A model generated the notes under the pieces. It was not told where the DNA came from. It worked only from the letters and a program-made list of their open reading frames with translations, and ran no database searches. Made by a program: the position numbers and the translations under genes. Below are positions 18,689 through 30,038 of a stretch of DNA of 64,000 bases, piece after piece (position 1 is the first letter of the stretch; each line of letters starts with the position of its first letter). The stretch is taken from the NCBI RefSeq assembly GCF_031127875.1, contig NZ_JARXIA010000020.1, positions 94,610 through 158,609 on the forward strand, read 5' to 3'. The DNA comes from Pelagicoccus sp. SDUM812005 (GTDB taxonomy: Bacteria; Verrucomicrobiota; Verrucomicrobiia; Opitutales; Opitutaceae).

Positions 18689-19069
18689 ATGCCTACTATT
18701 AACCAGTTAGTCCGATTGGGCCGCAAAGTGATCAAGGCCAAGTCCAAGTCACGTGCCCTCGAAGCAAATCCGTTCCGCCGCGGTGTGTGCGTACAAGTCA
18801 TGACTCGTACGCCTAAGAAGCCAAACTCGGCTATCCGTAAGGTCGCGAAGGTACGCCTAACCAATGGTTACGAAGTGATCGCTTACATTCCTGACGAAGG
18901 TCACAACCTTCAGGAGCACAGCATCGTTCTCGTGCGTGGTGGTCGTGTTAAGGACCTTCCAGGTGTTCGTTACCACATCGTTCGTGGAACGCTCGACGCG
19001 CAGGGTGTCGACAAGCGTCGCCGCAGCCGCTCCAAGTACGGCGTAAAGCGTCCTAAGGAAAAGAAGTAA
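18689..19069 (+). CDS. rpsL: Ribosomal protein S12
   Basis: 126 residues, small-subunit protein at the decoding centre. Signature [17 protein letters not shown] and [13 protein letters not shown] are intact, including the lysines that are changed in streptomycin-resistant mutants, so the sequence is of the sensitive type. I place the start at the ATG giving [13 protein letters not shown], the universal S12 N terminus; a longer upstream frame is open but not conserved. First gene of the str-S10-spc-alpha run; rpsG follows after 20 bp. Confidence 0.98.
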   Translation: MPTINQLVRLGRKVIKAKSKSRALEANPFRRGVCVQVMTRTPKKPNSAIRKVAKVRLTNGYEVIAYIPDEGHNLQEHSIVLVRGGRVKDLPGVRYHIVRGTLDAQGVDKRRRSRSKYGVKRPKEKK

Positions 19070-19089
19070 TCATCTAATTTTATAAGACC

Positions 19090-19563
19090 ATGTCACGTCG
19101 CAGAAGAGCTACTAAAAGACCAGCAAAGCCAGACGCCCGCTACGGCAGCGTACTCGTAGGTCGCCTCGTCAACACCGTCATGCGTGATGGTAAGAAGACT
19201 GTCGCTGAGCGTATCGTCTACTCCGCATTCGAAAAGGTTGCCGAGAAGCTCGGTAAGGGTGATCCGATCGACCTCCTGCTTGGAGCTCTCGAAAACGCTC
19301 GTCCTCGCCTCGAAGTGAAGAGCCGCCGCGTTGGTGGCGCCACTTACCAGGTTCCTGTTGAGATCTCTTACGATCGCCAGGAGTCGCTCGCATTCCGTTG
19401 GATCGTTAATGCAGCTGCTGGTCGTCGTGGTCTTCCTATGAAGGACGCTCTCGCATCCGAGATCGTGGACGCGTACAACAACACCGGTTCCGTTGTTAAG
19501 AAGAAGGAAGACACGCACAAGATGGCTCAGTCCAACCGTGCCTTCGCTCACCTTCGCTGGTAA
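19090..19563 (+). CDS. rpsG: Ribosomal protein S7
   Basis: 157 residues, the usual length for S7, which nucleates assembly of the 16S rRNA 3' (head) domain and contacts the E-site tRNA. Recognised by [20 protein letters not shown] at the start, [13 protein letters not shown] in the middle and a C-terminal [13 protein letters not shown]. It lies in the conserved rpsL-rpsG-fusA order. In E. coli S7 represses its own operon from the rpsL-rpsG junction; here that junction is only 20 bp and shows no clear structure. Confidence 0.98.
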   Translation: MSRRRRATKRPAKPDARYGSVLVGRLVNTVMRDGKKTVAERIVYSAFEKVAEKLGKGDPIDLLLGALENARPRLEVKSRRVGGATYQVPVEISYDRQESLAFRWIVNAAAGRRGLPMKDALASEIVDAYNNTGSVVKKKEDTHKMAQSNRAFAHLRW

Positions 19564-19608
19564 TCATCTCCTAACCCTCCGCAGCTTCGCCTGTTTTGTT
19601 CTTTGTAA

Positions 19609-21750
<2,142 letters not shown>

Positions 21751-21780
21751 ACGCCACCGTAACTTTTCTACCGAACAATC

Positions 21781-22089
21781 ATGACAGGACAAAAAATCCG
21801 CATCAGACTTCAAGGTTTCGACTATCGAGTAATCGATCAGTCCGCGTCAGAAATCGTGGATACAGCTAAGCGCTCCGGAGCACGTGTTTCCGGACCTGTG
21901 CCGCTCCCGACGCGTATCGAGAAGATATCCGTTAACCGTTCTCCGCACGTGGACAAGAAGTCCATGGAGCAGTTCGAGATCCGTACGCACAAGCGTTTGC
22001 TCGACATCATCGAGCCGACCGCTCAGACCGTCGACGAACTCAAGAAGCTCAATCTGCCCTCCGGTGTAGATATCAGCATCAACGTATAA
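21781..22089 (+). CDS. rpsJ: Ribosomal protein S10
   Basis: 102 residues; S10 sits in the 30S head and, as NusE, joins NusB in transcription antitermination. Motifs [20 protein letters not shown], the [11 protein letters not shown] loop and [13 protein letters not shown] are all present. It opens the S10 segment, 30 bp after fusA, so str and S10 operons are merged. A 102-bp gap with a hairpin separates it from rplC. Confidence 0.97.
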   Translation: MTGQKIRIRLQGFDYRVIDQSASEIVDTAKRSGARVSGPVPLPTRIEKISVNRSPHVDKKSMEQFEIRTHKRLLDIIEPTAQTVDELKKLNLPSGVDISINV

Positions 22090-22158
22090 AGCAGATACCA
22101 ACAACACAGACTTTCGTTCGGCAATTCCGCCGTTCGCTAATGTGGGTCTAATAAAAAC

Positions 22159-22174
22159 GAAGGCATCCGCCTTC
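22159..22174 (+). promoter_or_regulatory. Small hairpin between rpsJ and rplC
   Basis: GAAGGC-ATCC-GCCTTC forms a perfect 6-bp stem with a tetraloop, 17 bp before the rplC start codon, in an unusually long gap (102 bp) for this cluster. There is no T-run. It could affect rplC translation; position alone is the evidence. Confidence 0.4.
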
Positions 22175-22191
22175 ACCTACCTCTTAGAACT

Positions 22192-22830
22192 ATGAACTAT
22201 ACGCTATTAGGCAAAAAGCTGGGAATGACCCAGGTTTATGGCAGCGACAACGAAGTTGTTCCTGTCACTGTACTGCAGGCAGGTCCTTGCCCAGTGCTGC
22301 AAGTAAAGACGGTCGAGTCCGACGGATACAATGCGATCCAGATCGGTTTCGACTCCAAGAAGGACAAGAACGCTAGCAAGGCGGCTCTCGGGCATGCCAA
22401 GAAGGCTGGCGTCGCTCACGCTCCTCGCGTGATCAAGGAAGTCCGTAGCCCAGAGGCTATCGACGCTACTCCAGGCGACGTGCTCGACGTGTCCAAGTTC
22501 GAGGTCGGCAAGAAGGTCGACGTCATTGGCAACACCAAGGGTAAGGGATTCGCTGGCGTAATGAAGCGTTTCAACACCAAGGGTGGTCCTGCTTCCCATG
22601 GTTCCATGTTCCACCGCCGCATCGGTTCGATCGGTCTTTGCCAATGGCCAGGACACGTCTTCAAGAACCAGAAGATGCCAGGTCACATGGGCGCAAAGCA
22701 GCGCACAATTCAAAATCTCGAGATCGTCAGCATCGACGCCGAGAAGAACCTAATCTTGGTTAAGGGTGGCATCCCGGGCGCGAATGGCGATACCGTGATG
22801 ATCCGTTCCTCGATCAAGGCCAAGAAATAG
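22192..22830 (+). CDS. rplC: Ribosomal protein L3
   Basis: 212 residues, an early 50S assembly protein whose long loop reaches the peptidyl-transferase centre. MNYTLLGKKLGMTQVY, the GKGFAGVMKRFNTKGG loop and GHMGAKQRTIQNLEI are typical. The glutamine methylated in E. coli L3 appears conserved (CQWPGHVFKNQKM). Next gene rplD after 17 bp. Confidence 0.97.
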   Translation: MNYTLLGKKLGMTQVYGSDNEVVPVTVLQAGPCPVLQVKTVESDGYNAIQIGFDSKKDKNASKAALGHAKKAGVAHAPRVIKEVRSPEAIDATPGDVLDVSKFEVGKKVDVIGNTKGKGFAGVMKRFNTKGGPASHGSMFHRRIGSIGLCQWPGHVFKNQKMPGHMGAKQRTIQNLEIVSIDAEKNLILVKGGIPGANGDTVMIRSSIKAKK

Positions 22831-22847
22831 GAAAGGACTGATCGACC

Positions 22848-23483
22848 ATGAAACTTAAGCTTTTCAAGAACGACGGCAGCGCCAACGGTGAAACTGAGGT
22901 AGACGGACTTCCCGTCTTCGAAGGTGACAAGGGCGTACAGGCCGTTAAGGAAGTAGTCGTCGCCCAGGCGGCAAACGCTCGCCAAGGCAGCGCCAACACG
23001 AAGACTCGCGGCGAAGTTCGCGGCGGTGGCAAGAAGCCATGGCGCCAGAAGGGTACCGGCCGCGCTCGCGCAGGTTCCACTCGCTCCCCGATTTGGGTTG
23101 GCGGCGGCATCGTATTTGGCCCACGCCCTCGCGATTACTCGAAGAAGATCAACAAGAAGGTTAAGACCCTCGCTTTCGGCCGCGCTTTGTTCGACCGCAT
23201 CGCAGACGAGTCTATCGTCGTTGTTGACGCACTCGACATTTCACCTGCCAAGACTAAGGTCGGCGAAGCCCTCGTACGCGGCATCGCTCCTTCCGGCAAG
23301 GTTCTCGTCATCGACAAGGAGCTCAGCGAAACATCCGTTCTCGCCCTGCGCAACTTGGCTGGTGTCGATCTCGAAGAGGCTCCGCTGGTTAGCGTGACAG
23401 ACCTCTGCCAGTTCAAGACAATCATCGTAACACGTGCCGGTCTCGAAGTACTCGTCGAGCGCGCGAAAGGAGGCTCGAAATGA
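22848..23483 (+). CDS. rplD: Ribosomal protein L4
   Basis: 211 residues. The extended loop that lines the exit tunnel is recognisable as KKPWRQKGTGRARAGSTRSP followed by GGGIVFGPRPRDY. In E. coli L4 also represses the S10 operon through its leader; whether that occurs here is unknown. Its last codons overlap rplW by 4 bp, implying translational coupling. A GAAAGGA Shine-Dalgarno lies just upstream of the ATG. Confidence 0.97.
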   Translation: MKLKLFKNDGSANGETEVDGLPVFEGDKGVQAVKEVVVAQAANARQGSANTKTRGEVRGGGKKPWRQKGTGRARAGSTRSPIWVGGGIVFGPRPRDYSKKINKKVKTLAFGRALFDRIADESIVVVDALDISPAKTKVGEALVRGIAPSGKVLVIDKELSETSVLALRNLAGVDLEEAPLVSVTDLCQFKTIIVTRAGLEVLVERAKGGSK

Positions 23484-23770
23484 TTCAGCCAGATAAGATC
23501 ATCAAATCCGTTCACATGACCGAGAAGAGCAACGTCCAGTCTTCCGAGATGGGGCAGTACACCTTCCAGGTTTTCAAGACCGCTACTAAGGGCAGCATCA
23601 AGGCAGCTGTAGAGAAGACATTCGATGTCTCCGTAGCCCGAGTGAACGTCATCAATCAGATCGGCAAGCCTAGTCGCAACCGCAAGACCGGCAAGACCAG
23701 CTCTGGAGCTGGTTTCAAGAAAGCGATCGTTACCCTCAAGCAGGGCGACATCATCGATTTCACCGCCTAA
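23480..23770 (+). CDS. rplW: Ribosomal protein L23
   Basis: 96 residues, located at the tunnel exit where SRP and trigger factor dock. VHMTEKSNVQSSEMGQYTFQ and the VEKTFDVSVARVNVIN segment identify the family. Start overlaps the end of rplD by 4 bp (ATGA), and rplB follows after 20 bp with a strong GAAGGAG site. Confidence 0.97.
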   Translation: MIQPDKIIKSVHMTEKSNVQSSEMGQYTFQVFKTATKGSIKAAVEKTFDVSVARVNVINQIGKPSRNRKTGKTSSGAGFKKAIVTLKQGDIIDFTA

Positions 23771-23790
23771 ACGAAGGAGACTACTAGAAA

Positions 23791-24645
23791 ATGTCTATTA
23801 AGAGTTTCAATCCAGTCACCCCGACGCAGCGTTTCGCTCAGCTTCAAGTTAAGGAAGTTGCGAACAAGCGTCCGGAAAAGGCGCTCACCACTTCCAAGAG
23901 CAAGCAAGCAGGTCGCAACTGCTACGGCCGCATCACCATGCGTCGTCGCGGCGGCGGTCACAAGCAGCTCTATCGTATCATCGACTTCAAGCGTAACAAG
24001 TTTGATATCCCTGCCAAGGTGCAGGCCATCGAGTACGATCCAAACCGTTCCGCTTACATCGCCCTCGTCGCCTACGCCGACGGTGAGAAGCGCTACATTA
24101 TCGCTCCTGCTGGCGTCAAGGCGGGCGACACCGTTCTCTCTTCCCAGAAGATGATCGACTTCGCTCCAGGCAACGCCATGCCGCTCGAGTTCATCCCGCC
24201 AAGCACCAAGCTCCACGCTGTGGAGTTGCTGCCAGGCAAGGGAGCTCAGATCGCTCGCGCCGCTGGCAATGCGGTTGAGTTGGTCGGTATCGATGGCGAC
24301 TCCGCACAGATCAAGATGCCTAGCGGCGAAATCCGTCTCGTATCCAAGAAGTGCATGGCGACGGTCGGTTTCGTAAGCAACGCCGAGAAGAAGAACGTCG
24401 TTATCGGCAAGGCCGGTCGCAGCCGTTGGCTCGGAAAGCGTCCTCGCGTCCGTGGTGTCGTAATGAACCCGGTCGATCACCCCAATGGTGGTGGTGAAGC
24501 AAAGTCCAAGGGTGGTGGCGGTCGCCAGATGCTCGTGTCCCCATGGGGCCAGTTGGCGAAGGGCTTCCCAACCCGCCGCAAGTCCAAGGAGAGCAACAGC
24601 CTCATCCTCGTCCGCCGTAACGGACGGAAAATGAAAAACAAGTAA
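23791..24645 (+). CDS. rplB: Ribosomal protein L2
   Basis: 284 residues, essential for subunit joining and peptidyl transfer. KPTSRN-type start, [30 protein letters not shown] and [20 protein letters not shown] are present. The histidine equivalent to E. coli His229 is kept, but the second His of the usual DHPHGGG is Asn here. Slightly longer than the 273-residue E. coli protein. Confidence 0.98.
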   Translation: MSIKSFNPVTPTQRFAQLQVKEVANKRPEKALTTSKSKQAGRNCYGRITMRRRGGGHKQLYRIIDFKRNKFDIPAKVQAIEYDPNRSAYIALVAYADGEKRYIIAPAGVKAGDTVLSSQKMIDFAPGNAMPLEFIPPSTKLHAVELLPGKGAQIARAAGNAVELVGIDGDSAQIKMPSGEIRLVSKKCMATVGFVSNAEKKNVVIGKAGRSRWLGKRPRVRGVVMNPVDHPNGGGEAKSKGGGGRQMLVSPWGQLAKGFPTRRKSKESNSLILVRRNGRKMKNK

Positions 24646-24662
24646 GCGAGGAAATAGATAAA

Positions 24663-24929
24663 ATGGCTCGTTCAGTAAAAAAAGGATTTTTCGTAGACCC
24701 CAGCATCGAGAAGAAGGTGAAGGAAGCGCAGGCAAGCAACGATCGTAAGCCGATCCAGACTTGGTCCCGTCGCTCCACCATCACCCCAGACTTCGTCGGT
24801 CTTAACATTAACGTACACAACGGCAAGGCGTTCATCCCTGTCCACGTGACCGAAAACATGGTTGGCCACAAGTTGGGCGAGTTCTCGCAGACTCGCACCT
24901 TCAAGGCTCACGGTGGCGGTAAGAAGTAA
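24663..24929 (+). CDS. rpsS: Ribosomal protein S19
   Basis: 88 residues, 30S head protein near the A-site finger bridge. [39 protein letters not shown] and [17 protein letters not shown] are diagnostic. Normal length and position between rplB and rplV, 20 bp from the next gene. Confidence 0.97.
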   Translation: MARSVKKGFFVDPSIEKKVKEAQASNDRKPIQTWSRRSTITPDFVGLNINVHNGKAFIPVHVTENMVGHKLGEFSQTRTFKAHGGGKK

Positions 24930-24949
24930 GGCGAGGAGTAACTAAAGCA

Positions 24950-25285
24950 ATGCAAGTACAAGCACGCACAAAATACGCTCGAATGTCACCTAAGAAGGTG
25001 ATCGAGGTCGCTCGCACGATTCGCGGCAAGAACGCCAACGCAGCTCTCGAGCTGCTCAAGTTCATCCCCCGCAAGTCTGCTCTTCTCATCTCCAAGACAC
25101 TGCAGTCGGCAATCGCTAACGCTGAAAACAACCACGACCTCTCCGGTGACTCGCTCACCGTCGAGCTCGCCACGGTAGAGCAAGGCCCTGCGCTCAAGCG
25201 CTTCAAGGCTGCCGCTCGCGGTGGGGTTGCCAAGCGTAAGAAGCGTATGTCTCACATCCGCATCGTACTGTCTGATAACGCCTAA
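24950..25285 (+). CDS. rplV: Ribosomal protein L22
   Basis: 111 residues, binds several 23S domains and lines the exit tunnel; changes in its hairpin tip give macrolide resistance. [20 protein letters not shown] and the C-terminal hairpin with [13 protein letters not shown] identify it. Normal length; rpsC begins 14 bp later. Confidence 0.97.
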   Translation: MQVQARTKYARMSPKKVIEVARTIRGKNANAALELLKFIPRKSALLISKTLQSAIANAENNHDLSGDSLTVELATVEQGPALKRFKAAARGGVAKRKKRMSHIRIVLSDNA

Positions 25286-25299
25286 AGGAATTACGCAAA

Positions 25300-25923
25300 A
25301 TGGGTCAAAAAACACATCCGATCGGATTTCGCCTCGCTGTAAATCGTAACTGGCAGTCACGCTGGTTCGCTCGCAAAAACGATTTTGCGGACACGCTGCA
25401 CGAGGATTACATCATCCGCGAGAAGCTCATGGAAAAGCTCAAGTTCGCGAGCGTGCCACGCATCTTCATCGAGCGTGCCTCCGCCCGCGTTCGCGTTAAG
25501 ATCTTCACCGCCCGCCCAGGTATCGTCATCGGACGCAAGGGGCAGGAAATCGAGAAGATCAAGGACGAGCTCGCAAAGGCAACCGGCAAGGAGATCCTCC
25601 TGGACATCCAGGAAGTCAAGAAGCCGGAACTCGACGCAACCCTCGTAGCCGAGAACGTTGCGCTCCAGCTCGAGCGTCGTATCGCGTTCCGTCGCGCCAT
25701 GAAGAAGGCCGTCCAGATGGCCATGTCTTTGGGCGCGAAGGGTATCAAGATTCAAGTAGGTGGTCGTCTCGGCGGCGCGGACATCGCTCGTACGGAAGTG
25801 CAGCGCCAGGGTTCCGTGCCTCTCCACACGCTCCGCGAAGAAATAGACTATGGCACGGCCGAAGCGCGTACCGTTTACGGTATCATCGGAATCAAGTGCT
25901 GGGTATTCAACAAGGAAGACTAA
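25300..25923 (+). CDS. rpsC: Ribosomal protein S3
   Basis: 207 residues, mRNA-entry-channel protein. [20 protein letters not shown], the KH-domain loop [15 protein letters not shown] and the C-terminal [17 protein letters not shown] are typical. It lacks the basic tail present in E. coli S3 (233 residues) and stops soon after the last strand. Confidence 0.97.
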   Translation: MGQKTHPIGFRLAVNRNWQSRWFARKNDFADTLHEDYIIREKLMEKLKFASVPRIFIERASARVRVKIFTARPGIVIGRKGQEIEKIKDELAKATGKEILLDIQEVKKPELDATLVAENVALQLERRIAFRRAMKKAVQMAMSLGAKGIKIQVGGRLGGADIARTEVQRQGSVPLHTLREEIDYGTAEARTVYGIIGIKCWVFNKED

Positions 25924-25942
25924 GCCGAAAGGGTAACAATCC

Positions 25943-26362
25943 ATGCCTCCACTCACACCATCTCGCACAAAGTACCGTAAGGTAATGAAGGGTCGCCTCC
26001 GCGGAAACGCGAAGGGCGGCGACACAATCGCATTTGGCGACTTCGCAATCCAGGCTCTCGAGCGCGGACATTTCACTGGCCGCCAGATCGAAGCTTCCCG
26101 TGTTGCGATCACACGTCACATGAAGCGTAAGGGTAAGCTCTGGATCCGAGTTTTCCCCCACAAGCCAATCACCAAGAAGCCACTCGAAACTCGTATGGGT
26201 AAGGGTAAGGGACCAGTCGACCACTACGTCGCTGCGATCAAGCCAGGTGTCATTCTCTTCGAGCTCGCCGGCGTACCGATCGCCGTCGCTCGTCAGGCAA
26301 TGTCCCTCGCCGACGCGAAGATCCCGTTCAAGACGCGCTTCATCGAGCGTGATCGCGACTAA
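25943..26362 (+). CDS. rplP: Ribosomal protein L16
   Basis: 139 residues, organises the A-site and factor-binding region of 50[40 protein letters not shown] and the [14 protein letters not shown] loop, which contains the arginine hydroxylated in E. coli, are conserved. Standard length and place. Confidence 0.97.
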   Translation: MPPLTPSRTKYRKVMKGRLRGNAKGGDTIAFGDFAIQALERGHFTGRQIEASRVAITRHMKRKGKLWIRVFPHKPITKKPLETRMGKGKGPVDHYVAAIKPGVILFELAGVPIAVARQAMSLADAKIPFKTRFIERDRD

Positions 26363-26383
26363 ACCGGAAAGGAAAAGATTATA

Positions 26384-26590
26384 ATGAAGACAAAAGACAT
26401 TCAGGAACTTTCCGTTGCAGAAATCGAAAAGAAGATCCGCGAAACGCGCGAGAAGCTGCTCGACCTGCGCCTAAAGAAGCAAACTGGCCAAGTGGAGAAG
26501 ACCCACGAGATCACCGCCGCTCGCAAGAGCATCGCTCGTATGGAGACCATCCGTAACGAGAAGATCGCTGCCGAAAAGCAATCCGCCTAA
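26384..26590 (+). CDS. rpmC: Ribosomal protein L29
   Basis: 68 residues, two long helices at the tunnel exit. [20 protein letters not shown] and [16 protein letters not shown] match the family. Normal length; 20-21 bp gaps on both sides. Confidence 0.96.
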   Translation: MKTKDIQELSVAEIEKKIRETREKLLDLRLKKQTGQVEKTHEITAARKSIARMETIRNEKIAAEKQSA

Positions 26591-26610
26591 CCCCATAGAG
26601 AAATCCGGCA

Positions 26611-26946
26611 ATGGAAAATTCACGCAACAAGAGAAAAGACCTCCAGGGCGTAGTAACCTCAATCATGGGCGACAAGTCCATCAAGGTGACCTACAGCTAC
26701 AAGAAGGCGCACCCTCGCTACCGTAAGGTAATCAATCGCAAGACCGTCGTTCACGTGCACGACGAGGAAAACACCGCTCGCCTTGGCGACAAGGTTGAGA
26801 TCATGGAAACACGTCCACTCAGCCGTCTCAAGCGCTGGCGCCTCGTCAAGGTCACCGAGCGCGCTCCAATGCTCGGCAAGAAGACGCTTGCTGAGGTTGA
26901 AGCCGAGCAGGAAGCCCATCAGGCGGAGTCCGGCGTAGAAGCATAA
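26611..26946 (+). CDS. rpsQ: Ribosomal protein S17 with acidic C-terminal tail
   Basis: 111 residues against about 84 in E. coli. The OB-fold core (RKDLQGVVTSIMGDKSIKVT, then HVHDEENTARLGDKVEIMET, TRPLSR) is standard and binds 16S helix 11. After the usual end near VKVTERA there is a ~20-residue tail, TLAEVEAEQEAHQAESGVEA, rich in Glu and Ala. Similar acidic tails occur on L17 and at the N terminus of S11 in this cluster. Confidence 0.96.
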   Translation: MENSRNKRKDLQGVVTSIMGDKSIKVTYSYKKAHPRYRKVINRKTVVHVHDEENTARLGDKVEIMETRPLSRLKRWRLVKVTERAPMLGKKTLAEVEAEQEAHQAESGVEA

Positions 26947-26967
26947 AGTAGGGAAGGGTAACTAAAC

Positions 26968-27333
26968 ATGATTCAATTACGTTCATCCATCCAGATCGCG
27001 GACAACACTGGCGCCAAGCGCGCTTGTATGATCCGTCGTCTCGGACAAAACAAGAAGACTGCCGATGTGGGCGACGTTATCGTCGTGAACATCAAGGAAG
27101 CTAGCGTCGATTCCTCCGTGAAGAAGGGATCCGTCGTGAAGGCTGTTGTCGTTCGCACCAAGGCTCCTATCCGCCGCAAGGACGGAAGCTACCTTCGCTT
27201 CGACTCCAACGCTATCGTTATCCTCGACAACAACGGCAATCCGAAGGGCACCCGCATCTTTGGACCAGTCGCTCGCGAGCTTCGTAACAAGAAGTTCATG
27301 AAGATCGTATCACTAGCACCGGAGGTACTCTAA
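26968..27333 (+). CDS. rplN: Ribosomal protein L14
   Basis: 121 residues, forms an intersubunit bridge and is the target of the silencing factor Rsf[20 protein letters not shown], the [20 protein letters not shown] segment and [20 protein letters not shown] are canonical. rplX starts immediately after the stop. Confidence 0.98.
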   Translation: MIQLRSSIQIADNTGAKRACMIRRLGQNKKTADVGDVIVVNIKEASVDSSVKKGSVVKAVVVRTKAPIRRKDGSYLRFDSNAIVILDNNGNPKGTRIFGPVARELRNKKFMKIVSLAPEVL

Positions 27334-27334
27334 G

Positions 27335-27586
27335 ATGGCTACAGCACACATTAAAAAGGGTGAGGAAGTTGTAGTACTCACGGGCAAGGAAAAGGGCAAG
27401 CGCGGCAAGGTTTTGCAGCTGCTCCCAGCTAAGGACCGCGCGATCGTGGAAGGCTTGATGATGATCAAGCGCCACGAGAAGAAGTCCGAAGAGAAGCCGG
27501 AAGGCGCCATCGTCGAACGCGAAGGTTCCATCCACGTTTCCAACCTGATGTCCGCGGAAAAGTACGACGCACGCCGCGCTAAGTAA
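27335..27586 (+). CDS. rplX: Ribosomal protein L24
   Basis: 83 residues, short compared with ~104 in E. coli. The KOW motif is clear (KGEEVVVLTGKEKGKRGKVL) and the chain ends after SNLMSAEKYDARRAK. L24 is an assembly initiator of 50S. A 77-bp gap with minor inverted repeats separates it from rplE, longer than most gaps here. Confidence 0.95.
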   Translation: MATAHIKKGEEVVVLTGKEKGKRGKVLQLLPAKDRAIVEGLMMIKRHEKKSEEKPEGAIVEREGSIHVSNLMSAEKYDARRAK

Positions 27587-27663
27587 CTCTCAATTCGAAA
27601 ATCGCCGTAACGGCACCGAGAACCAAGAAATTCGGGTCGGAAATCCGGATTCATAAAAAGCCA

Positions 27664-28242
27664 ATGAGCTCTCAAGAAACTCCAGCACTCAAGCAGCATT
27701 ACATCGATGTAGTAGCCCCAGGCCTCAAGAAGTCCCAGGGCTACCAGAACGACATGGAGATCCCTGTGATCGAGAAGGTCGTCCTCAACATGGGCATCAA
27801 TGCTTCTGCAGATAAGTCCGTCCTCGAAGAGGCGGTCAAGAACCTCAGCGCCATCGCCGGTCAAGCCGCCGTTCGCACCTACGCTCGCAAGAGCATCGCG
27901 AACTTCAAGCTCCGCGAAGGGATGCCAATCGGATGCAAGGTCACCCTGCGTGGCAACCGCATGTGGGACTTCCTCTACCGCCTTCTCGCGGTCGGTCTCC
28001 CATCCATCCGCGACTTCCGTGGCGTACATTCCCGTTTCGACGGAAATGGCAACTACTCCCTCGGCGTCACCGATATCACGATCTTCCCAGAAATCGCTAC
28101 CGACACGCTCAAGTACCAGTCCGGCCTGGAGTTCACTATCGTGACTTCCGCCGCGACGAACGAAGAAGGCAAGGAGTTGCTCACGCTTCTCGGCATGCCG
28201 TTCCGCAAGCAAGAGAAGAAGGAAGAAACTACAGCAGCTTAA
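27664..28242 (+). CDS. rplE: Ribosomal protein L5
   Basis: 192 residues, carries 5S rRNA into the central protuberance together with L18. IPVIEKVVLNMGINAS, the ARKSIANFKLREGMPIGCKV block and DFRGVHSRFDGNGNYSLGV identify it. About 13 residues longer than E. coli at the C terminus, ending in a short charged tail. Confidence 0.97.
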   Translation: MSSQETPALKQHYIDVVAPGLKKSQGYQNDMEIPVIEKVVLNMGINASADKSVLEEAVKNLSAIAGQAAVRTYARKSIANFKLREGMPIGCKVTLRGNRMWDFLYRLLAVGLPSIRDFRGVHSRFDGNGNYSLGVTDITIFPEIATDTLKYQSGLEFTIVTSAATNEEGKELLTLLGMPFRKQEKKEETTAA

Positions 28243-28254
28243 TTATTTTAGAAT

Positions 28255-28560
28255 ATGGCAAAGAAATCAGCTATCGCCCGTAACAAGAAGCGTGTACGCA
28301 TGGTTGCCCAGTACGCAGAGAAGCGTGCTGCCCTTAAGGCAATCATGGCGGATCCCGAAGTTTCCGACGAAGAGTTCTACGCAGCCCGTGACAAGCTCAC
28401 CAAGTTGCCGCGCAACTCCTCGCCCATCCGCATCAAGAATCGCTGTAACGTCACTGGACGTCCCCGCGCTTTCATCCGCCGCTACGGACTTTCTCGACTC
28501 ACTTTCCGTGAGCTCGCTCTCCAAGGAAAGATTCCAGGCGTAACTAAGTCCTCTTGGTAA
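28255..28560 (+). CDS. rpsN: Ribosomal protein S14 (long, zinc-free type)
   Basis: 101 residues, the long form. MAKKSAIARNKKRVRMVAQ and CNVTGRPRAFIRRYGLSRLTFR identify the family; only one of the four zinc-ligand cysteines of the short form remains, so this is the C- (zinc-independent) type. It assembles late into the 30S head. The following 114-bp gap contains two hairpins. Confidence 0.97.
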   Translation: MAKKSAIARNKKRVRMVAQYAEKRAALKAIMADPEVSDEEFYAARDKLTKLPRNSSPIRIKNRCNVTGRPRAFIRRYGLSRLTFRELALQGKIPGVTKSSW

Positions 28561-28573
28561 GCGAATAGGCGTT

Positions 28574-28655
28574 GACGATTTGAAATCACACGATCAAATC
28601 GTCCGCTTTTCCAAAATTTACATCTCGAGCCGCGAGTTTGGATATCGCGCGGCTC
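28574..28655 (+). promoter_or_regulatory. Two hairpins between rpsN and rpsH
   Basis: First stem: GACGATTTG (28574-28582) with CAAATCGTC (28595-28603), nine perfect pairs, followed by CGCTTTTCC. Second stem: GAGCCGCG (28627-28634) with CGCGGCTC (28648-28655), eight perfect pairs, ending 19 bp before the rpsH ATG. The first could act as a weak terminator/attenuator, the second could govern access to the rpsH start. In E. coli S8 represses the spc operon by binding near the rplX-rplE boundary; a comparable role here is a guess. Confidence 0.55.
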
Positions 28656-28674
28656 ACAAACCACTAATACAAGT

Positions 28675-29070
28675 ATGCACACTGATCCAATCAGCGACTT
28701 CTTAACGCGCATTCGTAATGCGTCTCGTGCCGGCAAGGCGGAGACGTCTGCGCCGCACTCAAAACTAAAGGCAGCTATCGCTAAGGTTCTTCTCGACGAA
28801 GGATTTGTCAGCGAAGTGAAGGAAGGTACCGACGAAAACGGTCACAAGACGATTGTGATCGGGCTCAAGTACGTCGATGGGGAAGCCTCCATCAACGGTA
28901 TCGACCGCGTCTCCAAGCCAGGTCTGCGTCTCTACGCTAAGAGCACCGACATCCCTCGCGTTCTCAACGGCCTCGGCGTTTGCATCCTCACCACTCCGAA
29001 GGGAGTTATGAAGGACCGCGATGCCCGCCGCCAAAAGCTTGGCGGTGAACTGATCTGCAACGTTTGGTAA
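28675..29070 (+). CDS. rpsH: Ribosomal protein S8
   Basis: 131 residues, central-domain 16S binder. HTDPISDFLTRIRNASRAGK at the start, IDRVSKPGLRLYAK and the C-terminal STPKGVMKDRDARR-like motif (TTPKGVMKDRDARRQKLGG) are typical. Preceded by the two-hairpin gap described separately, which may be its control region. Confidence 0.97.
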   Translation: MHTDPISDFLTRIRNASRAGKAETSAPHSKLKAAIAKVLLDEGFVSEVKEGTDENGHKTIVIGLKYVDGEASINGIDRVSKPGLRLYAKSTDIPRVLNGLGVCILTTPKGVMKDRDARRQKLGGELICNVW

Positions 29071-29086
29071 GAAAGGAAAACCAGAA

Positions 29087-29620
29087 ATGAGCAGAATCGG
29101 AAAACTTCCAGTCGCTATCCCAGCTGGTGTCAAAATCGACATCAACGGCACAACCGTTAACGTTGAAGGCCCCAAGGGTAAGCTCGAAAAGACTTTTAAC
29201 TCCGCGGTAGCAATCGCAGTTGAGGACGACCAGATCAAGGTCAGCCCAGCCGATAGCACCCGTTTCGCCAATGCCATGTACGGCACCGCGCGCTCCATCA
29301 TCTCGAACATGGTGCAGGGCGTCGTGGAAGGCTTCTCCAAGGATCTCGAGATCTCTGGCGTCGGTTTCCAGGCGAACCTCAAGGGCAAGGTGCTGAACCT
29401 GAAGCTCGGTTACTCGCACGACTGTAACTACGACATCCCAGAGGGCGTCACGATTACGGTCGACGGTGGAACCAAGGTTAAGGTTTCAGGGATCGACAAG
29501 CACATGGTCGGTCAGGCAGCTGCTTCTATCAAGAAGTTCGCTCCAATCGAACCTTACAAGGGCAAGGGTGTTCGCATTGTCGGCGAGCATGTAATCCGCA
29601 AGGAAGGCAAGTCGGTCTAA
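29087..29620 (+). CDS. rplF: Ribosomal protein L6
   Basis: 177 residues, two similar domains near the sarcin-ricin loop. MSRIGKLPVAIPAGVKIDI at the start and the C-terminal IKKFAPIEPYKGKGVRIVGE (PEPYKGKG-type motif) are family signatures. Normal length. A short palindrome CTAAGCC-AA-GGCTTAG spans its stop codon (29617-29632). Confidence 0.97.
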   Translation: MSRIGKLPVAIPAGVKIDINGTTVNVEGPKGKLEKTFNSAVAIAVEDDQIKVSPADSTRFANAMYGTARSIISNMVQGVVEGFSKDLEISGVGFQANLKGKVLNLKLGYSHDCNYDIPEGVTITVDGGTKVKVSGIDKHMVGQAAASIKKFAPIEPYKGKGVRIVGEHVIRKEGKSV

Positions 29621-29668
29621 GCCAAGGCTTAGGACTTGAACCGCAAACTCCAAAGGAAGAGTTAACAG

Positions 29669-30031
29669 ATGAAAATTCAGAAGAAAAACGACCTCTTGCA
29701 GAAGCGCCGCTGGCGCGTGCGCAAGAAGGCTATCGGCACCACAGAGCGTCCACGTCTCAGCCTTCACCTCAGCAACAAGCACATCTACGCCCAAGCGATC
29801 AACGACGAGACGGGTACAACCCTCGCTTTCGTTTCCAGCCTCGGCAAGGACGTGCGCTCCCAGAACCTCAAGGCCAACAACGCTGGCGCGGCTGCCCTCG
29901 GCAAGCTCTTCGGCGAAAAGGCTAAGGAAGCGGGTGTCACTAAGGTCGTATTCGACCGTAACGGACGCAAGTACCATGGTTGCGTCAAAACTTTCGCAGA
30001 TGCCGCTCGCGAGGCCGGCCTAGATTTCTAA
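29669..30031 (+). CDS. rplR: Ribosomal protein L18
   Basis: 120 residues, binds 5S rRNA. The basic N terminus ([20 protein letters not shown]), [20 protein letters not shown] and [20 protein letters not shown] are characteristic. Normal length; rpsE follows after 7 bp. Confidence 0.97.
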   Translation: MKIQKKNDLLQKRRWRVRKKAIGTTERPRLSLHLSNKHIYAQAINDETGTTLAFVSSLGKDVRSQNLKANNAGAAALGKLFGEKAKEAGVTKVVFDRNGRKYHGCVKTFADAAREAGLDF

Positions 30032-30038
30032 TTGCCCT

